DNA from: an uncultured Bacteroides sp.
GTDB lineage: Bacteria > Bacteroidota > Bacteroidia > Bacteroidales > Bacteroidaceae
Assembly (NCBI GenBank): GCA_902492205.1
Contig: CABUKU010000016.1
Location: 6,700-70,699 of the forward strand
Reading direction: 5' to 3'
Length of the DNA stretch: 64,000 bases
Shown here: piece after piece, positions 1 to 7,877 of the stretch
Position numbering within the stretch: position 1 is the stretch's first letter
How the letters are laid out: the number at the start of each line of letters is the position of its first letter
The notes under the pieces: generated by a model
What the model saw: the letters and a program-made list of their open reading frames with translations, nothing else
Told to the model about the DNA's origin: nothing
The model's database searches: none
Translations under genes and position numbers: made by a program

Positions 1-960
1 GAAAGCATAAAGAGCATCGATCGTTTTATCGGAAGAAGCTCCCGGAGCCAGGTGTACAAGTATTTCTACGTTGGCAGATGTGTTGTCATCCACCTTGCGC
101 ACTTTAATCTTTCCTTTGTCTACTGCTTTCAATATGGATTCTATCACGGTAGATGTTGTCTTTCCGTAAGGTATCTCTGTGATAGCAAGTGTTTTATTGT
201 CTATTTTGTTAATCTTGGCGCGAACCTTTACTGCACCGCCGCGTTCGCCGTCGTTATATTTGGAAACATCAATAGAACCTCCTGTCTGGAAGTCGGGATA
301 TAGCTTGAACGGTTGCTCATGCAGGTAAGCAATGGATGCGTCGCACAACTCGTTGAAGTTATGCGGAAGTATTTTTGAAGATAAACCCACAGCAATACCT
401 TCCACTCCCTGCGCAAGCAGCAAAGGGAACTTTACCGGGAGGGTGATAGGCTCTTTGTTTCTTCCGTCATAAGAAAGTTTCCATTCGGTGGTTTTGGGAT
501 TGAAAACCACTTCGAGGGCAAACTTGGAAAGGCGTGCTTCGATGTAACGGGGAGCGGCAGCTCCGTCGCCGGTAAGAATATTACCCCAGTTTCCCTGACA
601 GTCTATCAGCAAATCCTTTTGTCCGAGTTGCACCAAAGCATCACCGATAGATGCATCGCCGTGAGGGTGAAACTGCATGGTGTGTCCCACGATGTTGGCA
701 ACTTTGTTGTATCGCCCGTCGTCCAATCGTCTCATGGAGTGGAGGATACGTCTCTGCACCGGTTTCAATCCGTCATTGATGTGGGGAACGGCACGTTCGA
801 GGATTACGTAGGAAGCATAATCCAAAAACCAATTCTCATACATCCCCGTGAGTTGGTGTCTCACCTGCTCGTCGGTGGGGTTAACCGGCTTATAATCTGA
901 ATGTCCTTCTGTTTCTGATGAGTTTTCTAATCCTTCGTCTTTGATAATATCGTCGCTCAT
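1..960 (-). CDS. parC: DNA topoisomerase IV subunit A (ParC/GyrA family), partial
   Basis: Type IIA topoisomerase breakage-reunion subunit, which cleaves and rejoins DNA to decatenate chromosomes together with ParE. The reading frame starts at 960 and runs off the left edge, leaving 320 N-terminal codons. The family signatures are clear: the QRRILHSM helix near residue 70, FHPHGD near 98-102, and the catalytic tyrosine Y139 in APRYIEARL. A short acidic N-terminal extension (about 30 residues) precedes the core. It is divergent from glyS across a 162-bp spacer, with a -7 box of its own at 1041-1048. ParC rather than GyrA is chosen from the Bacteroides-type N terminus; GyrA remains possible because the C-terminal domain is outside the window. 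Confidence 0.9.
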   Translation of the reverse strand, partial: MSDDIIKDEGLENSSETEGHSDYKPVNPTDEQVRHQLTGMYENWFLDYASYVILERAVPHINDGLKPVQRRILHSMRRLDDGRYNKVANIVGHTMQFHPHGDASIGDALVQLGQKDLLIDCQGNWGNILTGDGAAAPRYIEARLSKFALEVVFNPKTTEWKLSYDGRNKEPITLPVKFPLLLAQGVEGIAVGLSSKILPHNFNELCDASIAYLHEQPFKLYPDFQTGGSIDVSKYNDGERGGAVKVRAKINKIDNKTLAITEIPYGKTTSTVIESILKAVDKGKIKVRKVDDNTSANVEILVHLAPGASSDKTIDALYAF

Positions 961-1040
961 AAACGTTTTACTTCCTCTCTTTTCTATCTTCTTTTAACAA
1001 CAAATTATGTTTTTTATACCATTGAGGTACGATGTGCTGA

Positions 1041-1048
1041 CAAAAATA
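1041..1048 (-). promoter_or_regulatory. -7 box (TATTTTTG) for parC
   Basis: Minus-strand TATTTTTG matches the Bacteroides TAnnTTTG consensus and lies about 80 bp upstream of the parC start. No convincing -33 element was found. Confidence 0.5.
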
Positions 1049-1122
1049 CGAATTAAATTGAAAAAATTGATTTACTTTGCACTTTATTTCAAAGTAACAA
1101 GGAAACAAATAAAACTAACGAT

Positions 1123-2664
1123 ATGGCACAAGAAGATGTTTTTAAGAAATTAGTATCACACTGCAAAGAATATGGTTTCGTGTTTCCGTCGAGCGATATT
1201 TATGACGGGCTCGGTGCAGTGTATGACTACGGTCAGATGGGTGTGGAATTGAAAAACAACATTAAAAAATACTGGTGGGACAGCATGGTGTTGTTGCACG
1301 AAAACATTGTCGGCATTGATTCCGCTATCTTTATGCATCCTACTATCTGGAAGGCTTCGGGCCACGTAGATGCATTCAATGATCCTTTGATCGATAACAA
1401 AGACTCTAAAAAACGTTACCGTGCAGACGTGCTGATCGAAGACCAGCTTGCCAAGTATGACGATAAGATTACCAAGGAAGTAGAGAAAGCACGCAAAAGA
1501 TTCGGCGAAGCATTCGATGAAGCACAATTCCGCACCACCAACGGACGTGTTCTCGAGCATCAGGCAAAGAGAGACGCTTTGCACGAACGCTTTGCAAAGG
1601 CTTTGAACGATAATAACCTCGACGAACTACGTCAGATTATCATAGATGAAGAAATTGCCTGCCCTATCTCCGGCACTAAGAACTGGACCGAGGTACGTCA
1701 ATTCAACCTGATGTTCTCTACCGAAATGGGCTCTACTGCCGACGGTTCCATGAAGATTTACCTTCGTCCCGAAACCGCACAGGGTATTTTCGTTAACTAC
1801 CTCAACGTGCAAAAGACAGGACGTATGAAGATACCTTTCGGTATTGCACAAATCGGTAAGGCTTTCCGTAACGAAATCGTTGCGCGTCAGTTCATCTTCC
1901 GTATGCGTGAGTTCGAACAGATGGAAATGCAGTTCTTCGTAAAACCGGGAACAGAACTCGATTGGTTCCCCAAATGGAAAGAAATGCGCTTGAAGTGGCA
2001 CAAGGCTCTCGGCTTTGGTGACGACCATTACCGTTTCCACGACCATGACAAGTTGGCTCACTATGCCAATGCGGCTACCGACATCGAATTCCTGATGCCT
2101 TTCGGTTTCAAGGAAGTGGAAGGTATCCACTCACGTACCAACTTCGACTTGAGCCAGCATGAAAAGTTCTCAGGCAAGAACATTAAATACTTCGATCCCG
2201 AAACAAACGAATCCTACACTCCGTATGTAATTGAAACATCCATTGGTGTAGACCGTATGTTCCTCAGCATCATGAGTGCTGCCTATTGCGAGGAAACGCT
2301 TGAAAACGGCGAAACCCGCGTAGTGTTGCGCCTTCCTGCCGCTCTTGCTCCGGTGAAGCTGGCTGTTCTTCCGTTGGTAAAGAAAGACGGACTTCCCGAA
2401 AAGGCCCGTGAGATTGTGGACGATTTGAAGTTCCACTTCCACTGCCATTACGATGAAAAAGATTCTATCGGTAAACGTTACCGCCGTCAGGATGCCATCG
2501 GTACTCCTTATTGTATTACTGTTGACCACCAGACTTTGGAAGACAACTGTGTTACTATCCGTCACCGTGATACTATGGAGCAAGAACGTGTAGCGATTGC
2601 CGACCTGAACAATATCATCGCTGATAAAGTAAGCATAACCAGTCTGTTGAAGACATTGATTTAA
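1123..2664 (+). CDS. glyS: glycyl-tRNA synthetase (alpha2 type)
   Basis: Class II aminoacyl-tRNA synthetase that charges tRNA-Gly. At 513 residues it is the single-chain dimeric type (eukaryote/Gram-positive-like), not the alpha2beta2 GlyQ/GlyS. The N-terminal KLVSHCKEYGFVFPSS segment, the motif 2-like region with FRNEIVARQFIFRMREFEQME (residues about 250-270), the motif 3 region ETSIGVDRMFL and a C-terminal anticodon-binding domain (about 400-513) are all present. The gene is followed after 7 bp by an FKBP gene on the same strand, so the two may be cotranscribed. Confidence 0.96.
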   Translation: MAQEDVFKKLVSHCKEYGFVFPSSDIYDGLGAVYDYGQMGVELKNNIKKYWWDSMVLLHENIVGIDSAIFMHPTIWKASGHVDAFNDPLIDNKDSKKRYRADVLIEDQLAKYDDKITKEVEKARKRFGEAFDEAQFRTTNGRVLEHQAKRDALHERFAKALNDNNLDELRQIIIDEEIACPISGTKNWTEVRQFNLMFSTEMGSTADGSMKIYLRPETAQGIFVNYLNVQKTGRMKIPFGIAQIGKAFRNEIVARQFIFRMREFEQMEMQFFVKPGTELDWFPKWKEMRLKWHKALGFGDDHYRFHDHDKLAHYANAATDIEFLMPFGFKEVEGIHSRTNFDLSQHEKFSGKNIKYFDPETNESYTPYVIETSIGVDRMFLSIMSAAYCEETLENGETRVVLRLPAALAPVKLAVLPLVKKDGLPEKAREIVDDLKFHFHCHYDEKDSIGKRYRRQDAIGTPYCITVDHQTLEDNCVTIRHRDTMEQERVAIADLNNIIADKVSITSLLKTLI

Positions 2665-2671
2665 CTTATAT

Positions 2672-3376
2672 ATGAATAGAAAATTATATTTACTGGCAGT
2701 AGTGCTGTTCGTTTCTTTTGTTTCCCTTACTTCTTGTAGCGAAACGGAAGCGGTAGACCAGTATGCTAATTGGTCGGAGAGAAATGTAGAGTATCTTGAC
2801 TTCATTGCATCTCAGGCAACTCAGGATTTGAAAGTGAATAAAGCCGGAAAGATTGATGAAACACTTAAAGAGGGCGATTGGAGAAAGATACAAGATTACA
2901 GACATTTTGGGGATGATTCCTTTAAAGGTATCAATGACTATGTTTATATCCATGTGAATAAGGTAGGTGAAGGAACAAAGACTCCTTTATATACCGATAG
3001 TGTTTACGTTGATTATAGAGGTATGTTAATTAATAGTGAAGTTTTTGAAACTTCTTATAGTATAAAGGATACATTATATACCGATACTTTATTTAAAGGG
3101 AAACCTAATATTGGTGGAGATGTATATCAGCATGTAGTCTACATACCCGATCCTTCCGTAGTAATTCCTGAGAAAATGAAATTGGGAAATTTGATTGTTG
3201 GCTGGGTTTCTGCGATGCAGCAAATGCATCCAGGTGATTGCTGGACTCTTTATATACCTTTTAACTTAGGATATGGTATAGAGGACTATTCTGTTGGAAA
3301 TATTAAGATACCTGGGAGATCCCTTTTGATATTTGACATAACTTTAGATAAGATATTATTTCAAGAGAAAAAATAG
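2672..3376 (+). CDS. FKBP-type peptidyl-prolyl cis-trans isomerase lipoprotein
   Basis: Predicted periplasmic foldase anchored as a lipoprotein. The N terminus is a short signal peptide ending in the lipobox LTSC (Cys near 22). The C-terminal half carries an FKBP fold: DSVYVDYRGMLINSEVF near residue 110 and MHPGDCWTLYIPFNLGYG near 190-205, close to the usual GDKWxLYIPxxLAYG. The active-site region is degenerate compared with FKBP12, so catalysis is not certain; it may be a chaperone-like or DUF4827-type relative. It follows glyS by 7 bp. Base composition turns clearly AT-rich in the second half, unlike glyS. Confidence 0.8.
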   Translation: MNRKLYLLAVVLFVSFVSLTSCSETEAVDQYANWSERNVEYLDFIASQATQDLKVNKAGKIDETLKEGDWRKIQDYRHFGDDSFKGINDYVYIHVNKVGEGTKTPLYTDSVYVDYRGMLINSEVFETSYSIKDTLYTDTLFKGKPNIGGDVYQHVVYIPDPSVVIPEKMKLGNLIVGWVSAMQQMHPGDCWTLYIPFNLGYGIEDYSVGNIKIPGRSLLIFDITLDKILFQEKK

Positions 3377-3393
3377 ATCTAAGTATACTAAAC

Positions 3394-3426
3394 AATCTCC
3401 AAAGTTCAGTTTTAACTTTGGAGATT
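3394..3426. terminator. bidirectional hairpin terminator
   Basis: A perfect 13-bp stem (AATCTCCAAAGTT at 3394-3406 pairing with 3414-3426, 7-nt loop) lies between two convergent genes, the FKBP gene on + and the lipoprotein on -. Confidence 0.8.
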
Positions 3427-3437
3427 GATTGTTCAGA

Positions 3438-4367
3438 CTATAAGTCCGCCCATATTGTAGGTCCTAATGGTCCCCATTCACTTTCTGGATAACCTATTAT
3501 GACTTGTTTAATACTTCCACTGGCACCAACTGACCAATAGTCTTTATATGTCCCTGGCACTCTTCTATTGCCATCGCATGATGCTAACAAAGTTTCTTGA
3601 TTGCCTAATACATCTGAGACTGTTTTGCGTAGTTGGAAGCTCTGTTTTATATGATTAGGATTGTTAGGAGGAGAAACATATCCCGAAATGTCTATCATTA
3701 TATTCCTATGTTCTCCTGCAGTGTACCATTTTTTTCTGCTGTGTTGATATTCTAGCTTGGTTTCTACATAGATAGAAGAATGAAAATCATATCCTTGAGT
3801 GATAGTATGAGAGCGTAGTTGGACTATATATCTTAAATTAATAGGAGTAACATCACACATGAATTCGTGTAAATGTAATCCGGAATCACCATTAACTTCT
3901 ACGTTTGTTCGAGTGGTAGGGGTATTTGCTCCCACAGATATTATTTTGGATTGTCCCCATATAGGAAAAGAATCTATAGATTTGTCTTTATTAAGATTTT
4001 TATCGTTGTTTGTTGATATTAGATATAAATTGCCATTGTTATATTTAATAACGGAATCCTTTATTTGAAATTCTAACTCATTATTGAATAGGGCTTGAAA
4101 GGCTAGAGGTGTTTGAGAAAATAAAGTATCATTATTAGATGATAATAACGAAGAAGGTATTTGTTTCTGTTTTACCCATTCTTCTTGCTCTTTGCTACTT
4201 ATTGATGCCAAATAATCGTAAGTCTTTGTGAATTCTTCAAAATTGTTGAAAATAAGTCTGTTTGTGGGCTGTACTTGATTCGAATCAAACTTATTTTCAT
4301 CAGAACATGAAATGGAAAGTATTACCAAACATAATAATACTCCCAAATTTGGAATTAATTTATTCAT
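3438..4367 (-). CDS. uncharacterised Bacteroides lipoprotein
   Basis: A 309-residue secreted lipoprotein of unknown function. The chosen start gives the N terminus MNKLIPNLGVLLCLVILSISC with a lipobox Cys at 21; the frame is open further upstream, but the -7 box at 4403-4410 lies within that extension and supports this start. The rest shows no motif I recognise. Several Tyr/Trp-rich strands (for example KKWYTAGEHRNIMIDISGY and the C-terminal WGPLGPTIWADL) suggest a beta-rich extracellular domain. Codon use is markedly AT-rich compared with the housekeeping neighbours, which fits a fast-evolving or acquired accessory gene. Confidence 0.75.
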   Translation of the reverse strand: MNKLIPNLGVLLCLVILSISCSDENKFDSNQVQPTNRLIFNNFEEFTKTYDYLASISSKEQEEWVKQKQIPSSLLSSNNDTLFSQTPLAFQALFNNELEFQIKDSVIKYNNGNLYLISTNNDKNLNKDKSIDSFPIWGQSKIISVGANTPTTRTNVEVNGDSGLHLHEFMCDVTPINLRYIVQLRSHTITQGYDFHSSIYVETKLEYQHSRKKWYTAGEHRNIMIDISGYVSPPNNPNHIKQSFQLRKTVSDVLGNQETLLASCDGNRRVPGTYKDYWSVGASGSIKQVIIGYPESEWGPLGPTIWADL

Positions 4368-4402
4368 AGTTTTAAATATTAATGAAAAAATAGTTAACAT
4401 TA

Positions 4403-4410
4403 CAAATGTA
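4403..4410 (-). promoter_or_regulatory. -7 box (TACATTTG) for the 3438-4367 lipoprotein
   Basis: Minus-strand TACATTTG fits TAnnTTTG and lies 36 bp upstream of the proposed start. It argues against the longer upstream start. Confidence 0.55.
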
Positions 4411-4738
4411 TCTATTATAATTGTTAATATCAAATATTTACTGTCTTATTATTAAGAATATATTTTATAGTTGTATTCTTGTTAGCATTTTAATACAAGC
4501 CATTTTGAAATATATTTTATTTTAAAATATATAAATATGATATATTATCATGTTAATAAATTTGATACTTTGTATTGGTATTTGTGATATGAAAAATAGA
4601 TGATTTTTTATTTTGTATTATTATGGCTTTTCTATTGAATATATTTTTGCTCTTGTTAAAGTATAATTTTAGAATATCCTTTTGATAATTTCCCCCTTTC
4701 TTCAGTAACTATTTCCTGTTTATACTTGACGAATTTGG

Positions 4739-4824
4739 CGTCCCACAGTTGTGGGACGATCGTGCCACAATCATGAGACGATCGTCCCACATATATGAGA
4801 CGACCGTCCCACAATTGTGGGACG
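4739..4824. repeat. four-unit palindrome array, 22-bp period (array A)
   Basis: Four 20-bp units separated by 2 bp: 4739-4758, 4761-4780, 4783-4802 and 4805-4824. The outer units are near-perfect palindromes (CGTCCCACAGTTGTGGGACG and CGTCCCACAATTGTGGGACG). The inner two are degenerate forms of the same word, with GAGACG in place of GGGACG. The period is exactly 22 bp. It sits in a divergent spacer, upstream of genes on both sides. Confidence 0.9.
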
Positions 4825-4901
4825 CTAAATATCTCTTTACGAAATGGGAAATACATCCAGTGATTTATATCAATTCATGCCGTTGTTATGAAAAATTCCC
4901 T

Positions 4902-4909
4902 TATCTTTG
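4902..4909 (+). promoter_or_regulatory. -7 box (TATCTTTG), possible promoter for 5222-5641
   Basis: An exact TAnnTTTG match on the + strand. If used, it gives a transcript with a leader of about 300 nt before the start codon at 5222. Confidence 0.45.
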
Positions 4910-5221
4910 TCATGGTTCTTCTGCGAACTTCGGCGTGAAGGGGTAGGAAGGACTATTAAATATTGTAAATGCGGAAGCGTTACCATATTATTCTCTATCA
5001 CAAAACACCACTTTGTAATCAACGGAGAATGATGGCAACAAGCTTCCACGTATATTGTTTATATATCCATATAGATAATAAGCGTGGGGCTGTTGTTTAT
5101 TATCTCGTTGATGGGTAGTGGTGTACCTTGTGGTAAGATAATGGCACAGTTCCCACGCTCCGTTTTATATAATACTGCCTTTATTCCGGGAATTGGAAAG
5201 GCACAAGAAACTTTATATATC

Positions 5222-5641
5222 ATGGAAGAAGACAAAGTGATGCAACTTATTAGCGAGCTTGAAGCAAGTAACAAGCTACTTTCTGTTTCTATCTTACTGG
5301 ATGTGCAGGAGAAAATGCGGAGAAAAGAGTTCGTGGAATTAAAGGAACAACTTGCATGCATAGATCAGACTTACACATATCCCAATATAGAAGACGAGAA
5401 CTTGCCGATAGAGGAGTTGGAGAAGGAGAGGAAAAAGATGTCTGTCCTGAGTGACTATCTGGCTGTAATGGAGCTTCACGCCTATCTTTTCAATAATGGC
5501 TATTTCCCTTTCTCGATGCTCGAAACCTTTGCAGGCGATCTGTATCGTGACTTAAGGGATCATCCGCAAATATGCAGGCAGATATTGGAAGAAGAAACTT
5601 TTTATCCTAATCTGAACCGGGTGTTTGATAAGTTGGGGTGA
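5222..5641 (+). CDS. hypothetical protein
   Basis: I do not recognise this 139-residue protein. It begins MEEDKVMQLISELEASNKLL, has no signal peptide or membrane segment, and is strongly charged and helical, with a Glu/Lys-rich central stretch (IEELEKERKKM) that could be a short coiled coil. The frame is open from 5084, adding 46 residues, but that extension looks non-coding and includes a possible CCACG/CGTGG hairpin near 5046-5094, so the start at 5222 is preferred. The gene is tail-to-tail with the glycine-zipper lipoprotein at 5648. Confidence 0.6.
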   Translation: MEEDKVMQLISELEASNKLLSVSILLDVQEKMRRKEFVELKEQLACIDQTYTYPNIEDENLPIEELEKERKKMSVLSDYLAVMELHAYLFNNGYFPFSMLETFAGDLYRDLRDHPQICRQILEEETFYPNLNRVFDKLG

Positions 5642-5647
5642 GATAAG

Positions 5648-6301
5648 TTAATTCTTTACTCTCTTCTGCGTAGCAATGCTAAACTCTCTTTCGGGGCTGC
5701 AACTTCCTGTGTCATCGCATGCACGGATAAGGAACGTTGCATTTCCGTCTTTGAGCTTCTTTCCTGCAGAAACCGTTGCCGTGTAGCGCACCCTTTCTCC
5801 CGGTTGCAGCATCTTTATGGTTACGGAAGGAGAGATTTGCAGATGTTTCACTCCCGACACTTCGGCAACTTCAGGAACAATGCCGTAAGCGTTTCCGTCA
5901 CCTTCATTGAATATCTCGAAAATAATCTTTGAATTCTCGTTGGCATCTATCGTCTGATTGCGGTTATCGTCGATGAAACGGATGTTTTTTATCCGTAAGC
6001 CCGATTGCCGGACGGGAACTCTTTCGGGTTGCATCACCGGTTCATATTCCTCATAGTAACCATCGTCTCCTGTATCTTTGGGAGTGGTTACGGCATTGCC
6101 AACCGCTGCACCTGCCACCGTGCCCACAAGCGAACCGATGGCCGAGCCGTTGTATCCACCCACACGGTCACCTATGATTGCGCCGATCAATCCTCCGATG
6201 GATGCTCCCGCCTGAACGGCTACGGGGTTGCCCTGCAAACCGTTGGGACCGCATCCCCAAAGCAGTGAGCACAAGGAAATACAGATGATTGCTTTTCTCA
6301 T
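5648..6301 (-). CDS. glycine-zipper lipoprotein
   Basis: A 217-residue predicted outer-membrane lipoprotein. The start at 6301 gives a signal peptide with lipobox LLWGC (Cys17). Residues about 30-70 form a glycine zipper with repeated GxxxG steps (GASIGGLIGAIIGDRVGGYN, GSAIGSLVGTVAGAAVG), as in SlyB/YMGG-type envelope proteins. The C-terminal half (about 100-217) is a soluble beta-rich domain resembling an Ig-like DUF11/CARDB fold (FEIFNEGDGNAYG, QPGERVRYTATV). The -7 box at 6331-6338 lies between this start and the longer upstream frame, which supports the shorter start. The role is probably envelope stability; no partner is visible. Confidence 0.75.
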   Translation of the reverse strand: MRKAIICISLCSLLWGCGPNGLQGNPVAVQAGASIGGLIGAIIGDRVGGYNGSAIGSLVGTVAGAAVGNAVTTPKDTGDDGYYEEYEPVMQPERVPVRQSGLRIKNIRFIDDNRNQTIDANENSKIIFEIFNEGDGNAYGIVPEVAEVSGVKHLQISPSVTIKMLQPGERVRYTATVSAGKKLKDGNATFLIRACDDTGSCSPEREFSIATQKRVKN

Positions 6302-6330
6302 TTCTTGTTCCGTTGTTTGAATGATAATAA

Positions 6331-6338
6331 CAAAGATA
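6331..6338 (-). promoter_or_regulatory. -7 box (TATCTTTG) for the glycine-zipper lipoprotein
   Basis: Minus-strand TATCTTTG lies 30 bp upstream of the start at 6301. Confidence 0.6.
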
Positions 6339-6381
6339 GAGAATATTTTCTTTTGTCCCGGTTCATTCACTGTTAAAAAAA

Positions 6382-6440
6382 CATCTCCTTCACCCTGTAA
6401 CTCCTTTTATGAAAGGGTTTGATGCAGGGTGAAGGAGATG
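6382..6440 (-). terminator. terminator of the fucosidase gene
   Basis: A perfect 16-bp stem (6382-6397 with 6425-6440) encloses a second small hairpin. It is followed on the minus strand by seven T residues. It lies just after the fucosidase stop codon. Confidence 0.85.
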
Positions 6441-6468
6441 AAGCTTTAAAAAGAAAACTATTGTAATG

Positions 6469-7776
6469 TTACTTTTGCAGGGTTAGTTCTATCACATAAT
6501 CTATGTCTGTAGGTACTTCCTTGAATTTCAGCAACACGCCTTCTTTGTCTTGCGAGAACTTAACGGCGGATTTGTCTTTGAACAAAACAGCTTTCTTTAC
6601 TTTCTTTCCGGTAATGGGCAGATAAAGTCCGTCGTCTTGCAAGTTCAAAACATGAACATACATTTTGTCTCCCTTTTCGGTTGTTACTCCCCAGTCGCGC
6701 GTTGTTACACATCCGCCACGGGTTCCGTAAATGGTTTCGCCATATGTTTTCAACCATTCGCCCATTTCTTTCAAGCGGTTAACTGCTGTTGCCGGCAATT
6801 CTCCGTTGGGCTGAGGACCGACGTTCATTAATAAATTTGCATCTTTTCCGGCAGCTTTTACCAAATAATGAATTAATGTTTTGGTGCTCTTATAGTTTTG
6901 GTCGGCAATTTTATATCCCCACATGCCGTTCATTGTCTCGCAGGTCTCGAGTGGCAGGCGGCTGATGCTTTGTCCTGATAATCCGGCTGTGTTTTCTCCC
7001 GGCAGGTCGCGTTCAAAGATTTGGATGTCTTCTCCCTTGAAAGGTACGCCGTGGTGGTTGTTACCAACAAGACAACCGGGCTGTAACTTATGTATTAAGG
7101 AGTATTGTTCCGGCAGTTCCCAATCAAAGTTCGGGTTTTGGTCTTGATCCCACCAACCGTCAAACCAGATAGCTCCTATCTTTCCGTAGTTGGTAAGTAT
7201 CTCGGTCAGTTGGTTGTTCATGAATTGGTAATAACCTTTCCAATCCGCTTTTTTCGGATCTTTGCCCGTTCCCGTTCCTGTACGTCCCATAGGATAGTCG
7301 TCACGATACCAGTCGATATGCGAATAATATACATGCAGACGAATGCCTTGTTTGTGGCATTCATCGGCAAGCTCTTTCAGAACATCGCGTTTGAATGGAG
7401 TGGCATCTACAATATTATAGTCGGAATACTTGGTGTCGAACATGGAAAAGCCTTCATGGTGGCGGGAAGTGAAGCAAATGTATTTGGCTCCTGCCGCTTT
7501 GATTGCCGCCACCCATTCGGCTGCATTGAACTTGATAGGATAGAAGCCCGAAGCCAGTTTGGCATATTCATCTTTGTTGATGTTTGCATTTTGCATATAC
7601 CATTCGCCTTGTGCCGGCATGCTGTACAAGCCCCAATGCAGGAAAACGCCGAATCTTCCGTCTTGAAATTCTTCACGTGCTTGCAGGTTCTCGGGAGTGG
7701 GTGCATAGTTCTCTTGTGCAAATGTTGTGACACAGCATGCAGCCGATAGTAGTAAGGTCAGTAATGTTTTTCTCAT
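6469..7776 (-). CDS. alpha-L-fucosidase, GH29
   Basis: Secreted glycoside hydrolase that releases terminal L-fucose from host or plant glycans. The start at 7776 gives a clean signal peptide (MRKTLLTLLLSAACCVTTFA, cleavage before QE); the longer frame reads back into the asd terminator. The 435-residue protein is essentially one GH29 barrel plus a small C-terminal beta domain. Family landmarks are FGVFLHWGLYS (43-52), FTSRHHEGF (102-110) and the nucleophile D206 in AIWFDGWW. No C-terminal carbohydrate-binding module is present. The gene is monocistronic, between two hairpin terminators, and there is no susCD pair nearby. Confidence 0.93.
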   Translation of the reverse strand: MRKTLLTLLLSAACCVTTFAQENYAPTPENLQAREEFQDGRFGVFLHWGLYSMPAQGEWYMQNANINKDEYAKLASGFYPIKFNAAEWVAAIKAAGAKYICFTSRHHEGFSMFDTKYSDYNIVDATPFKRDVLKELADECHKQGIRLHVYYSHIDWYRDDYPMGRTGTGTGKDPKKADWKGYYQFMNNQLTEILTNYGKIGAIWFDGWWDQDQNPNFDWELPEQYSLIHKLQPGCLVGNNHHGVPFKGEDIQIFERDLPGENTAGLSGQSISRLPLETCETMNGMWGYKIADQNYKSTKTLIHYLVKAAGKDANLLMNVGPQPNGELPATAVNRLKEMGEWLKTYGETIYGTRGGCVTTRDWGVTTEKGDKMYVHVLNLQDDGLYLPITGKKVKKAVLFKDKSAVKFSQDKEGVLLKFKEVPTDIDYVIELTLQK

Positions 7777-7797
7777 GGTTAAATGTATTAGTTGAGG

Positions 7798-7805
7798 CAA
7801 ATATA
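7798..7805 (-). promoter_or_regulatory. -7 box (TATATTTG) for the fucosidase
   Basis: Minus-strand TATATTTG lies 22 bp upstream of the start at 7776 and directly after the asd terminator, so the fucosidase has its own promoter. Confidence 0.6.
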
Positions 7806-7817
7806 CTAAAAAAGAAA

Positions 7818-7854
7818 GCAGCCGTAAAAGTCTTTCAATAACTTTTACGGCTGC
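7818..7854 (-). terminator. asd terminator
   Basis: A 13-bp perfect stem (7818-7830 with 7842-7854, 11-nt loop) is followed on the minus strand by TTTCTTTTTTTAG. It lies 23 bp after the asd stop. Confidence 0.88.
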
Positions 7855-7877
7855 CAATGTATATTTAAAAAGAATGA

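Larger units (their letters stand above)
4368..5221. other. long AT-rich intergenic region
   Basis: About 850 bp with no convincing gene. From the left it holds the lipoprotein's promoter (-7 box at 4403-4410), a very AT-rich stretch to about 4730, the four-unit palindrome array at 4739-4824, a + strand -7 box at 4902-4909, and roughly 300 bp between that box and the next start codon. Short open frames across 4656-4946 exist only because the array lacks stops; they have no coding character. Confidence 0.7.

Noticed and set aside
4739..4824. The tandem palindrome arrays as CRISPR arrays
   Set aside because: The period is about 22 bp with no repeat-plus-unique-spacer layout, units number only four or five, and there are no cas genes in the window.
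4656..4946. Two short open frames over array A
   Set aside because: They consist largely of translated repeat units (TTVPQLWD-like words on both strands) and have no start context.
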